From Membranipora membranacea (lineage: Eukaryota; Bryozoa; Gymnolaemata; Cheilostomatida; Membraniporidae): DNA of 64,000 bases. The notes beneath the pieces were generated by a model. It did not search any database. It was given only the letters and a program-made list of their open reading frames with translations, and was not told the DNA's origin. The stretch lies in assembly GCA_914767715.1 (NCBI GenBank), contig OU612070.1, positions 6,339,501 to 6,403,500 of the forward strand, given 5' to 3'. A program made the translations under genes and the position numbers. Every line of letters begins with the position of its first letter. Positions within the stretch are counted from its first letter, which is position 1. Below, piece after piece: positions 1-14,000 of this stretch.

Positions 1-675
1 ACTTTATTACATGACACTTTCCAATAATTGCCAGTGACAACTTAATTGTTTTCAACTCACTTTTATTGTTCATTTACTCAACTTTGCACTCAACTCAGCG
101 TTGCAGCTTTGTTCTAGGGTTTGGAATGACAGCAATGCTGCCAATTTTACAAATTGTCTGTGGTTGAGAGGTTACATCACGTCTAGCCATAGTCCTGCAA
201 GCCATCAACAGCAGAGAGTGGCCAAAAACTCAAATTCTAGACAATTTTGTGGAAATTATGCATGTGGCTACTAATTGTTAGGCATAGTGATCGCCGGGCG
301 TTCACCTTATTTCGAAACATCCATTATTTGTAAGGCATACAGAGTGTCACTTTACGTGCTTCAAACCACATAAACATGATCTGAGGATTTGTAGAATTCA
401 GCAGTGGCTGTGACCACTCTAAGCTAACCACCATTAATCATATTTCAAAGCCTGCAATGTAACATAAGTCCTTCAGTAATCTGGTTGTAAAGTCTGACAA
501 CCTGTGAAGTACATCTTGCTTTGTTTCAAGGTCTGCAGAAGGAAAATATGTCTTAACTACATGTAGGGAGACTACAAATACTCGTTATGCAATCACCAAA
601 CTCTGAAAACATGATTGTATATCTGTTACCATTCCCTTGGCCTATCAACAGTAACTGTGATTTTTTGGTTTGCAG

Positions 676-3600
676 ACACCCTGGCAAACCTGCTCTTACA
701 AGCTCAGAGAAAAGCTTACTACAATGACGAAATGCTGGAGCTGCTAACATCATCCGAGGAGATAGGGAAGTCAAACCAAGAGGAATTTTGGCAGAAGTTC
801 TCAGGTAGAATGACTTGCACAATTCAGCAGATCATAGAGTTTTCTAAGCTAATCCCTGGATTTACTGGGCTGAGTCAGGACGATCAAATCATGGTTCTCA
901 AAGGAGGTAAGAATTCATCACCTTGTGTAGATTGGTAACCCTTCATTCCTGCACAATCTAAAATCAATTATTGTGGTCGCAAGGAAACCCATGCTTGCAA
1001 AAGTACTGCCATCAATCTAACCAAAATTTTGGAGACTCTGTCACCGCAATTTGAATTAAACAGCCTGTGGTGTGTTGAAACAGATCATCAATCAATTTCA
1101 AAGTTATATTAAGAAGCCACAATTAAAAGGTCTCTGATGTTCAGCAGACTCATTGATTGAAGCGGAGACAGTCAGACAGACATCTATCAGATTTTCATTG
1201 GTGCGCTAGTACTTGTATGCTTGCTTCTGCAAGATTATAGGAAGTTTATGGAAATCCATAAAGTAGGAAGGCCATTTATTCACACCAACTAAAAATACAT
1301 TCTGCATTGGATTAGGAGAAAGTAATGGTTTAAATATATTATCCCATGCCACCAAACCACCTGCAGAAGACTTATCTGACCAAAATATAACACCAGATAA
1401 AGCCGGATCATACGCACAAACATTTTGCAGCTGTTTTAGTACCAAGCAATCATTTTTTAATTTCCTGATTTGTTTACTTGTATTGAACTGATTGTTTGTG
1501 GTGATAAACATGCCATAACACTGTAGACCACCCAAGAGATACATTGCAACCAATATGATTTCATCAACTCACACCAACTATGAAGTGTATGACTCAAAGA
1601 CTTCATCATGTTCTTTGCCAATTCCTGGTAATCCATCAAACCAGGCCTGTTAAAAACTAGGCTCAATAAGGCTTCCAACTTCATAAATCCAATATCATGA
1701 TAAACATTGGTAATTAGTTGATAATAAAGTGGAACTACTTATTAAGCATAATCCTGAATCTCTTTCCTATATAGGGTCAAGAATTAACATAACATTGCAA
1801 TATATACTGTGTTTAATTTCAAACATGGTATTTTATCCTTTGTAGCTGGATATGAGATGGTATTGATGCACTTACTATGGACAGTGTCTATCCTTGGATA
1901 CCAGTTACCCAGTACTGAAATGATCGGACTTGATGAGATTTCAACATTGAGTAAGTTTTCCTCATTCTGGGTCTAACACTTACACTAAAATAAAAATCCA
2001 ACATTGTAGTGCTGCTCTTTTTGAGTGATAAAAAGAGAGATCATATTCGCACCTACTGACCCCAGTAAGTTTAATAGTATGTCTCAAACTCCGTGCTCTC
2101 TCTGATCCAATACGATAAGTGCATGCAGGGAAGATGGGACAGCCCCCCCAGCCTCCCTGGTTCACGTAACAAGGGTGTCAAGGTTATCCTCTCCTGACAA
2201 AGCTAGGGATAAGGGTAGGGAATGTCACAAACACAAACAACATTTCAATCTCCATACACTGGTCATATTCCTTCTCATATATTGCAGCTAAAGAGGAGAA
2301 GGTTATGATTGGTGCCACTTTAGATTTACTGAGAATCATGGCTGAGCTGAAGCTGACAGAGAGAGAAATCGCTTTACTCAATGCTGTTGTCCTCTTCCAG
2401 CCTGGTAAGTACAATGTCTCATTCTCTGTATCAGAACTGGTCTGAGGACAAGAAGAGGTATACAATCGAGGGTGCTGGGGGCTGGAACAACCACCATTGC
2501 CACCCTATGCAACACAGCTTATGTGAAAGAGTTGTCGGCCTTATATAGCCCATTGCTGGGACCCCTTGTAGGGTAGTAAGTACGCCCCCTCATTCTCTGT
2601 ATCAGAACTGGTGTGAGAATCAGAGACAGTGTCAGCGCAATGCTTTACATATTCAGAGCAATGAATTTATAGAGCACTTCACTTAATTCAAACACAAAAA
2701 TTTTGTCCCAATTAAGTGGAGTCTGAGGTAAGTGACAGTAGAATGCATTGAGATTCGGCTGAAGGGACCAATATTCCTTAGTCTGAAATAAGAGGAGTAC
2801 GCTGTATTTAGTTTGACGATCAGGGAAGATTAATCTGGTCTGAACCGCCTGAAGTCCTGCAAGATTGCTAGACGGCGAGACATTCATCTGTTTACCATCA
2901 GCCCAAATACTTGGAAATCCTAACAATACTACAAAGTACAAAGTACACTTTGTTTACACACTGATTTTGTGTGACCATGCATTCTTCATCTCCATGAAGT
3001 GGAACCAACTTGGTAATGGTAGTAGTGGGGTTAAATATTGATAGTTTTTTTGGCAGGTTAGCCTTCAATGACACTTTATTATGTAAAATAACCAGCCTGA
3101 CTGATTAAGGGGTGTATTATCCTGAGATGAATAATGTATGATTGCACAAAAACAATGGCCGCAAAGACTCTTATACACAGAAGCACTATAATCATTTTGC
3201 CATTATCCGCCCATATTGCCAGAAATCGCTCAGCCCAAAATTTTTAAAACACACAATAAACAGCTGAGGTATGCCCTAGGTCAGGTCTTACAATTTCTCA
3301 AATCTTTGATGTCGGACACCCTAGTGTTGCTCTCAAAAAAACCAATAAGTATTTTTGATGCAACTTCAATTTGCTGTGTTATTTTATATTGAAGCTATGA
3401 CCATATGACTAACCTTGTCACGCAAAAAACTGGCCTTGTGGCAGCGCTACTGTATGTGAGTTAAAAGACTGGTGATGTCTATCAAACAAAACTATAAATC
3501 TCCAAAATAACTAAATATCTGTCAACGCATAATTCAACTACAAACAGTATATTCTTTGACTGAAAGATATCCTTCACATAAATATGTCTATCTAGCTAAT

Positions 3601-5229
3601 CGGTTTATTGGACTTTCTATCATGAGATTGTCATTTCGTTAAAGGCAAAACTTCATTAAATTTTCGGAGACAGTTGAGAAAACAATAATGTGAAATTACA
3701 TACCACTTTAGTTTAGATGATAAATGGTCATTTTCCACTTTATCTACACCTCAATGGTTATGTGATATGCTGGAGTCCTGTGGTACACATCAAAAGTTTA
3801 CAAATTGCAAAGCAGTTATCATAGAATTCTTGATGAATCGGGCGAGCAGTGTGAATTTTGATACTGGCTTATTGAATTATGTCGGCTGTGTTGAAATCCC
3901 ACTTGTGCGGATGTCACGGATGCCTCTATTGTTCGTGTGATTTGAGACCTTGAGCCAACTTCTGTAAATCTTATCAAAGATAAAATTCCACAACTGCCAC
4001 AGGCCTGCTTGATGGCGCAGCCTAAGATGGATACTGTGTTATACGATACTGAGTGTTTAACGACATGATCATTAACACTCACAGTCTACTATTGAAGCAG
4101 CGCAACCAACATGTCTTTGAAAAAAATTTGATTTTTTCAATTCACTGGTTTAAATTTCAATCAACTTGAAAACAAAATGTCATCATGGCTGTAATTGGAG
4201 CTTGAGATCTGAGATAAACAAAAATGTCCATTCATAGAAGTTTGCATGTACATCATACAGAATGAAATGTTGGTATTATGCAACAATCAGGAATTTTGTC
4301 ACTACATGCTACATTTACAAGTCAGTATTTATCTTGAATCAACAAAAACATGTGACCAGGATGTACTTTAGAATAACAATATTTACAGTTATTAGTGGGT
4401 TTGCCAGAAAAACATCAGGAAATGATATCACTGCCACATACATAGCATCATGTTTTTCTTGTAAAAGGGCTGTAAATGCTTATTACTGATAGCTGATAGC
4501 CGATTTAATCATTTTACAAGTCTTGTTTAGTATTTTGGTCACTGATTGAAAGCATATGGGTCCAGCTTCCCTGTTTGAATAAAGACACATCATAGAGATA
4601 AATATTTAGCTAAACGGGTTTGTTCAATCTTTTAGTTGTTTCCCAGAGATGAATCGATCCCTATGTTGTTTGAGAGTTATATTTGCCCAATACCTATATG
4701 TATTATTGTGCCCTTCACCTATATGCATAGCTTACATCAATAATGCTTCTGTGTCAGTAGAACGTAATAGCCAGAAATGGTCGTCCGTACATTGTGTATC
4801 AATCGCTGTCTTGCGCATTCGTACAGTGAGAGCTATCGGTTCTGAAATGTAACGATAACGTTCCTACTCTCTCTGACAAGATCCATTCGCACTCTCTCTG
4901 ACCTGTTCTGCCTATATTTACATTTGGATTTTGTAAGAGTTACCTTCTCTTAGAACCTCTATTTCTTTCTTAATATAGATCATTACGGTGTACAGGATAG
5001 AGAGCAGCTTCAGAGCCTCCATGATAAGCACTATGCAGCGCTGACAGATCTACTGGAGCGTACACATGAGTGCTCGGACTACTCTCAAAAGATATCCATC
5101 TATCTACCTTATCTCAAATCTCTCAGCTACCAGCACATGAAAGCTCTCAATGACTTTAAATCCAGCGGCAACGCCACCTTTGAGTTCTCCGCTTTGCATC
5201 GTGAGCTCTTCGCTTCTGCAATGGTATGA
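676..5229 (+). CDS. Nuclear receptor, NR1-like ligand-binding domain (3' part of gene)
   Basis: Four coding exons are visible: 676-907, 1846-1950, 2288-2404 and 4979-5229, ending in TGA. All junctions are GT/AG and the phases agree. The first exon opens with two bases of a split codon, so more coding sequence, including any zinc-finger DNA-binding domain, should lie upstream of the window. The product is most of a ligand-binding domain. The helix 3-4 signature reads [18 protein letters not shown]. The domain ends in an AF-2-like helix (ALHRELFAS), which resembles ROR/HR3 receptors, while the signature also resembles RAR and Rev-erb. The part after the signature ([18 protein letters not shown]) is diverged from textbook NR1 members. 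Known for the family: ligand-regulated nuclear transcription factors whose AF-2 helix recruits coactivators. The NR1 assignment comes from remembered motifs and the subgroup is uncertain. Confidence 0.85.
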
Positions 5230-8030
5230 CATCGCTGCTGAATGCTGAATACGCAAAATGCCAAGTTACAAAATGCCCGATCTCAAACCAATATCAATCA
5301 AAAGTGATGAGGAGCATCCATGCACCTATATTCCCTATATGCTGCTATTATCCAATGAGTTTTAACGCCGGGCCAGTATTATGAAGATGAGAATTTATTT
5401 GACAAGATGTATATAAACAATACCTTTTGATCATAGTATGACCCTATCACATTTAGGGACCATTTAATCCAACATTCGCCTCCAAAATTGATTTCAAACA
5501 AATTCAACTTCTCATTGGATTTGGTGTAACATAGTGTAGTAAGAAATTTAAACATAGTTATTAACTGCTATACTAATATGTAATTTGTTTTTTGATCCAC
5601 GGTAGTCGATGAGGTTTTTTTGTATTATAGCCACTAACCTACATTGTATGGTTATTTTCTTTTGTAAATTTCTTTTTTGTTACTGGTTCTCTTGTAAAGT
5701 TTTTGGTTATGGTCATTCAATACTATTATTTCGGTGATGGGTGAATATTTAGTCATTACCATTTTTAGGAGTTGTCTGTTCAGTGTGACTGGTGGGACAA
5801 TTCCGAACAACACCTGCCTCTCTGCTCATGTGTTACACAGCACTTGTACAATGTAACGCTATTATTATCGTTAACTTATATTATGCATGTTATTTAGTAT
5901 ATTAAGCTAACCATTATCAGTCTTTCCTGTGGCTGGGCCTGACGTTGTGTCATCACGGTACTCAAGGAAGCTAATGTAGTTTATCAGATTCTGATGCCTG
6001 AGGCGAACAGGAGTGTATCATTTTCAAACCTACCCCTTACTTGATGTTTATTTGAACACTTATGGTGCTGCTGCTATTTGGACATATCTATTGCCTGGTT
6101 CAGTTTATATTTATAGTTTAATGGTAGCAAAGGTGGCTGTAGCAAAGCAGATCTATTTCAATAATTTAACAATTTCTATATACGAGTTTATGCCCACCCC
6201 TACCCACAAATATATGTATTTATTTTGCACCATAACATGCCCGACACACAGCCCAATATCTCACAAAAGCTTAAATAGGCCTTTGTAACTAATTTCCTCT
6301 CTGTTCTGACAATTTAACTTTTTTTTACAAATTAAAAAAAATATTTCAAGGCAAAATGTGATAGACAGTGTATATAAGCCTGATATGTGAGCTGTGAGTA
6401 TGATGAATAAATAAATAGAGATTTCTAAATTCCTAGCTAGCTGACAGATGAATGTAGTTTTAGAAACCATGCGAAGACTGAACTTTATGTTTTTTTGTAA
6501 AATCAAATTTCTAACGAAAAAGAATCATCAGAATTATTTTTCAAGTGTATGTACATTAATTATTGTTAGCAGTAATTGTTTCTATGTTATTTTTTGACCA
6601 CAAACAATTTTACTGTTTACTGATCTTCTAATAGTATTATTATGATTATGTTATAGCCATTTAAGTGTAGTGTCAAAATTAACAAAATTAGTTCTCAAAA
6701 TAAAACCTGAAAGTTAACAAATTATTGATTTGAGTGTTTCTTTCATTACTTGATTGTGGGTATTAAACTATGAATGACTGCTGGCAACCACACACACACA
6801 GAGCCATCACATTTCCTAGGATTTAACAGGTTGGCAATTTGGCATACATCAATACTGAAGCTGAAACGAAATGATTCTTGATAGGTTTACTGAATAATGA
6901 ATGACAACTTGGAGCCATGCAGCTATTATTGTTTATAATCTCATTCTTATCTATATAGAAGCCTAAAGATTGATTCTTGCAGCACCCTTGAGTGCAGGTA
7001 CTCGTCTTTCGACTGGGAAGACTTGTGTCTGTGTGAGAAGTCATGCTGATAAGCTTGAAAGAAAAAACGCGTCAAGGGAGCCAGCAATGGGCTTAGTAGA
7101 TGTGTTCTGTGTTGAACAAGGTGGTAGTAGTGGAATGTTACGAACTGAGTAGGATGTGAGTGCACGACTCTGCGAAATGAAGCCATCATTTTTGGGATGG
7201 TGAGATGAGACAATCGCTAAGCGTGCTTGCTATTCACTGCCAGGCGATTTGTGCAACATGAGTTGTAGGTTCAGTCCCATTGTGTGAAAATTTCTGTTGA
7301 TTGTTCCAGCCTCAGCAACCTCTAGTCAGGTCCCTCCCTGCTCTGGCGTATGTACTCCTTCAATTCACAAGCTGTCAGAGTTGTTCCCCATTGATCATAT
7401 GACAGCGGGGATTGGACAACTCCTGATGTCCTCAAAGCTGCGCAACTAAAAATTAAAACCTAACGAAAAAACAACTCAAAAGAGGAACATGTGACTTGCA
7501 GCATTGTGACATTGTCAATGAATGATGACTGTAGCTTGGCCCATGAATTTCAGGCACTAATGCACACAAGGAGCTTTCTACCTATTCAGTGCAAGTGTGT
7601 ACGTCGCTTTCAAATGATTCACAAAGGCAGACACTTACATTCTAAACTTACCTACAAGATCAAGAGATAAACAGAATAAAACTTTCACTAAGCAGCACGA
7701 GTGACTGAAGCATGGAGAAATGTTGTCACCTGTTTCTATGGTGATTGGTGCTAATCCAAGGATGTTATGGTCAGTTAGCTTTTTGCGGTTTCAAGGTCTA
7801 TTTTGGCTGCGCTTTGGCAGACTTTGTTTAAGAAGTGAGTACAAATATTCCATCAGCTCCATTTTGCTGTATCATACTTCTAAACTACCCTAGGAAGAAT
7901 CACAGTACACCGACATAATCCTGTTCTTCTAGAGTGAACAACAAAACTAACATAAACAAACATCTGAGGTCAGAACAAACTCTACAGTATTACAGACAGG
8001 GCTTCTTCGCTGAACTTCTTCACAACAAAA
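5230..8030. other. Intergenic region between nuclear receptor and cysteine-rich lectin gene
   Basis: No convincing coding exon is seen. The first part is presumably the 3' UTR of the nuclear receptor. AATAAA-type hexamers occur near 6405 and 6699, but which one is used cannot be told. A short CA run lies near 6790 and a tRNA-like SINE remnant near 7195. The short reading frames here look like chance frames in AT-rich DNA. Confidence 0.5.
7195..7345 (+). mobile_element. SINE-like repeat, tRNA-related head, copy 1
   Basis: This segment is a diverged match to 11763-11905. Both share GGGATGRTGAGATG at the start, a core reading CTTGCTATTCAYTGCCAGGCGA, a GTTGTGGTTC-like B-box region and a TTGTTCCAGCC tail. 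The two copies lie in unrelated places, an intergenic region and an intron. A short inverted match to the tail (TGGGGGCTGGAACAA) is at about 2475-2490. A leucine or serine tRNA-derived SINE head is the likely origin, inferred from A-box and B-box-like spacing. Confidence 0.55.
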
Positions 8031-11000
8031 ATGGATTATGCTCAAAGTTTTTTAGGATTTTTGTGCCTCTTTCTTATCTTTCACCTGAGCTTCGCACAGA
8101 CTCCACGGGAATCTCACGTGAGTGTCAAAATGAATTCGTTATAACATGATATCTTCAAAGATACGTTTTACATTATTATCATTCCTGACAGTGATTGTCT
8201 TCTCAGTAAATTATGATGAGTGGAGTGGAGTCCGTGTTCTATTTGAATTTTTCTTTTTCGAGTAACTCTGCTATCGATTGTAAAAAGTTGCTTTTTGTTA
8301 TTTGATTGATACAAGTGTTTGTCTCATTTAATTTTCTAGGAAAATGTGACTTGTGAATCTGTTAGACCAGTTGGGTGTATTGACGACCCACCCTCTAATT
8401 GTCCTCCTGAACGTGTACAGAGATGGTTACCTCAGTCTAACATTGGAGTTCCATTTGCTTGTGGATCCTGCTACTATTGCAGAGAAAGACCGATGTAAGT
8501 TCTTATATGTAATAAACTGCACTTTATGTGATGATCTAATGTTAAAGCTCATTCATCAGTAATGTAACATGAACGTGAAGACAATAAATTGCTTGATGGG
8601 ACAGTATAACAGCTTGTAGATATAATTTGCTGAGAGATGGGCGGAAGAAATACCATCCACGGATAACTTCTCCCAATGTTTTAGTTTTTTTCACCTTTAT
8701 GTAATTGGATCTTTATCTTTATCTTGATTTTTCAACACATGAACACCGTTAAAGCTGACAATCACACCACTTTGATGATGCCATTAAAAAAAATGAAGGT
8801 AGGGGAGGGGGGGGGTTTACTAACAATGTTGATTGATTTTATGGTTTATCAATGACACAGAGAGTTATCCATGGGAAATATTGCCTGAGTTAGAGGCTGA
8901 TATTGAGTGTATTTTGGTGATTCATACCCCTTGAGTTATCCGGATGGTGGGGTGATGTAATGTGATTACCCCGCCATTGCTTGTTGGTACGCTGTGTTCC
9001 GCTGCATTAGCTGGATACATAAATGCCAGGATTTAGATATGATCTGGATAATGAGGCATGATGTTACACATAACGTGTCACCACCATAATATTTGTGAAT
9101 TATTGGTATTGTTGAGTATTACTGTGGTCTGTGAACAAATCAAATGTAGAACAAATTTTTTCCCTCTGCGGTTGCAGATATTGCAAATGTCGGGTTTTGA
9201 GGCTCTGCGGCTTGATACACAGCCTATAGGTGTTCCTCCGCATTTCACAGTGGGAACAAACTTGTTCTAGAGTAAATGGCTGTGTAGTTACGATACTCAA
9301 ACTTGTGCCACAGATAATTATCATTACCTACATTATTAAAATTGAATGTCACCTCAACATTTCTAAATTTCATAGTTTATTTAACATACCATAAACATGG
9401 TTTCTCTTTTTTCAATAATAATCTAATAACATTCTACTGTATTGTGTGTACAATAACATCTGAACTGAAATTCTATTTGTAGCACTGTCGAAAAAGAAGC
9501 CTGTCCTATTGCCGTGTGCTCCGTGATCTCTCCTCTTTGTAGCGATACTCAACCAGTCATCATAGAGCATGATGGGAGAAGATGTCGAGGATGCTCTGAG
9601 TGTCTGTCGTATAATACGTGTCCAACTCCGACCTGCCCTAGAAGAATAAGAGGGTAGGTGCCATAAAATCATACTTACATAGATTCCAATCTACCTCTCT
9701 ATCTAAGGAAACGGGATCTAAATATCTGCCAAAACTAATATATTGGGATCGCAAGTCTTGAAAATCAAATATTATACCTTATACTCAGGGGCGTATATTC
9801 TAAAAATTTTCACTCACTGACTTTTTAGAGATGAGCATAATGATCGGGCGCAGCCCGATCCACACGGCGTAGGCATGGCGGGGAGGGTGTGGGAGGGGCG
9901 CTTAAGCGCCCTCCCACCACGGAAATTTTTGCATATCGGTAGCAAAATAGTGCAAGCAGAGAGGTATTTCAATAGCTCACTGAGCTGTTGGGTACTTTCA
10001 GAAAACAACTCAATAGCAGTAGAAGATTACGGTAAAAATGCTCCAGTTATAAAGCACCCATTTGAAAAAAAACTGATCTGGATGGGTTTCGAACCCACAA
10101 CAATCTGATTAACCGTGATTATAAAGCAGACATAAAGCAGACGCTCTACACACTGAGCTATTCGGCCGTGAGTTCTGATATATGCCACTGCTTATACTAT
10201 GTAGCACTGGACCAGATTTTCCAACTGCAGGGGGTTTGAGAATAAAAGGTGGATTTTTATTTTTAGTTGAGAGCCCAACCTCCATTTCTTAGTTGAGCGA
10301 ACTCACTTATTTAACACTGCAGTCAATAGGCATCAGTGTCATGTTATATCTTGCTGCTTTGAATGAAAATAAAACATAGCTAGAGAGAATAGACAGTTTT
10401 CTGAGCCCTTATTTATGCCTCAGTTCGTAGTTGTCCTCTCTCTAGTTTGGTACTTTTAACCCACGCCGCATAGGAAAAACCTGCTGAAAGAGGGTTATAT
10501 TGAAGACTGCTAATTTTAGGATAAAAATGATTTTTGATTCAGAGTCTGCACCATTGAAAACCCTGTGAGACAGGGTTTCCAAATCATTGGAGGCTTTAAT
10601 GTTGATAAATCTTAATTTTAGTGACGCAACTCATGAAAGATTCTGCCAAATTGTCCGCAAAACAGGCGGAAAATGCTATAATTGACTATCCAAATACTGA
10701 AATTATTACCCAAATTATGTCCATATGAGTTTTCGATGTTACAGATTCTGAATCAAAAATAATTTCTATCCTATTAAAAGGGGTATTCAAGATAACCCTC
10801 TTTTCAGCACGTTTTTCCTATGCGGCGTGTGTTAAAAGTACCAAACTGGAGAGAGGACAACTCCAAATTGAGGCCTAAATCAGAGCTCAGAAAACTGTCT
10901 ATATAGTACCAGAGGATACAAACAATATGCTATGAGTGCTAGAAGACAATAATGGCTGCCATTGATTTCCACTGCACTGATACTCTCATCTCGATGCACC

Positions 11001-14000
11001 ATAGATATATCAAGAACATTTTAATTTTCCAGTTGTGACCTGTATGGGCCTAACTTCCGATATATTGATGGCCAGCTTTGTCAGGATTGTCGAGTATGCA
11101 TGCGATACAAAGGTAAGTGCCCAAATCATTGGAGCGTCCATGATCTGTTAGATTCAGGCAGTCATCTCAAGTTTCAAGTGTTTGAAATGGTTGGAATTAC
11201 TTATAAATATACATAAGGTGTATAATCACTGACAACTTTCTGCAATCAGCTGCAACGTTTACAAGCCTTGGATATATATTATGAGCAAACTGATTTTTCT
11301 ATCACAGTATTCTGAATTGGTATAATTGAATTGAAAGAATATTATGGTTTCGGTTTTCTGTTGAATAATTATAGCTGTCTAAGAAGTTACAGAATATTAA
11401 CACCAGGTAGATACACCAGCTGTTGTGGACTAATTATTGAATGTTGTTTTTCTCACAGGTGGCTTCATCAGGCCCCCACAGACCCCTCTGCCATGTCCAG
11501 CGTTCAATGTATCAGAGTGTCCACTGGTGTCTAAGTGTGTCACCTATCAGGATAGATATGTTAATATGGGGGAAGGAAGAGAGTAAGTTGTTTCAGGGAT
11601 GAGTTCCAAACCTGTATATGTCAGACTCCCGCTGATGAATCACCTGTATGGTGCAGATTGACAACTGAGCGGCAGAGGATGGCATGCGAATTTTACATAC
11701 TTTCTAATCTAAACCAAACTTGACTATAAAACAACTTTTTCATTTAACCTTACATTATTAATTGGGGATGATGAGATGGCGAGATGGTGCAATCGGTTTG
11801 CGCGCTTGCTATTCATTGCCAGGCGACTGGTGCCGCAGGAGTTGTGGTTCCCATCACATTGGGGAAGCTTGTTCCAGCCCCCAGCACCCTTGGGTGTATT
11901 CCTCTTCCTAATTGAATTTGGGTTATAGTTTAGCAAGCTAGATTTTAACAGAGATGAAGAATACAATGGCATGCATTGCAAATCTCATGTTGCGTTATGG
12001 TACGAAAGCGTATTCCGTAAGATACGCGGCTGAATAAATGATTGTTAACAAGTGGAATACTCTACAAAGAGTATCTTGATGGATCGATTTTAGTCGGTAC
12101 ATATATGATGAGCGTTTTCTACTAATTGCCCTGCCACTATTTCAGGTGTCAGGTATGTCCGGAGTGCCTGGAGTGGGCGGATCCCAATGAGGGAATCCCA
12201 AGTTTCAATCTGGGAGGTGATAATGGTGGTAATGGAGAGGGTGAAGGCACAGCTGCCACCGCACTGCCATTCTGTGACAATGAGACAAGGTGCCACAGAC
12301 CGACCAGCTGTCAACAGTTTGAAGTAATTTACAGAATCAGAAATGGTTCAGCATGTCGAGGTAAGTACTTCACCAGGCCTTGCTAGTCAATTGTCATTTT
12401 TGTGTGCCGGCATTTGTTGGTTCAGACTGATGTGCTCATGAATGATTTTTTGATGTCTTGAAACTTGTCATTACAAAAATATATCACCCAAAGCTAGTAA
12501 GAATAAGAGTTGAGTCTAACATTATTGGCACGATTTTTCGTAGTCTTACGTTATCAGATATATTAACCTTCTTTCAGTCCCTTGGAAAATAAAAATTCAC
12601 CAAAACACAGCTATCACCACAAATCATAATTATATTGGCGAGGGATTCTCAGGCAAACTCTTTGGGTTGAACCATAGTGTCTCCTGTCTTTGTATTGCTG
12701 ACAATAAACTTGTTGCTTTGCAACATCTGTTACTGCATACTGTTGGCTTATCTCGTGTCAGCTGGTTGTCTCTACTCATACTTTTCCTAAATTCTAGATT
12801 GTGATAGATGCGTCTCATTCAAAGCAGTGACAATCACAGACGGCAGCAATGATGGACCAACAACTTCATCGGCGCAGCAGAGCTCAACATCAAGACTTGT
12901 AGTGCCAACCACTTCTACCACCACTACTACTAACACAACAACAGCTTTTACTACTAGTGCTAGTACTAGTAGTACTAGTACTACAGCAATACCGGTCGTA
13001 GCAGCATCACAAGCCTGTCCTGATCTGTTGTTCTGTCCTTCTACGGATGACTGTACCACTAGAGTCGGTGAGAAGAAGTCCTACCATAAACTTTCACCTA
13101 TGAAATAAATAAATAAAACAAAACAATGTTTTCAGCGCTTAGAGATGCTGCGTCACCATGTTTGGAAAAAACCAATGACATGATTATTTGTTTCAATCAT
13201 TTACATACAGCAAAAACAATTATTTTTACAAAATTAAGTCATTCCACAAGTTAAATAACACAACATTTTCATATTTGCCCAGTGAATCGAACAACTAAAA
13301 TAGTGGATGATGAAGTCTGCCCTGTCTGTCCTACTTGCGAGGGAGACAACTCACAGTGCCCGACTGTAAGATGTCCAGGAAGATGGTGTCGAACAACAGC
13401 AATCTATACACAGCTTATCAATGGTGAGAGAAATTGATTATATGAAAATCACTGCAACATGCATACTTCAATTTTCGACTCCAACCTTCAAAAATTTAGT
13501 CAAAATGATAAAACATTCAAATCTAGTTATGGATGGATAACTCCCACTTATTAAAGATAGATAATTTCTATCAATGCAGCCTCTGGTATTACAAACCCCT
13601 CAATAACGATAAACTGACTAATGAAACCAGGAGCAAGATACTCATAGTGACATATCAATGCTCGTAATTAATCAGCAAATATATAAATGTAAGTTTAGAG
13701 GATTGTAGAATTGCTACGAACCCAGTACTTTACCTCTTTGGCAACTATTTTAGGAAAGCATTGTGGAGTATGTGTTTGTAATGATCGAGATCAGGACTGC
13801 TCTGATATGACATGCCCTCCAGTCCCAACCGGCTGTACCAAGACTGTACTTTCTCCTCTGATAGTCCTGGACCACATCTGCCAATGTGAAGGTAATGACT
13901 CAAATCAGATCAGATCAAATTTTTCATCAAATGATCGCATGTGTTTGTCTGTTAGCCAATAGTGATGCTCATGGTTTAATAATATTTAGGATAAAGATTC

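Noticed and set aside
10075-10173. Functional tRNA gene on the minus strand
   Set aside because: A and B boxes are present but no acceptor stem pairs and the anticodon region carries a duplication.
11724-11981. Minus-strand protein of 85 codons
   Set aside because: It is the antisense of the SINE-like repeat at 11763-11905.
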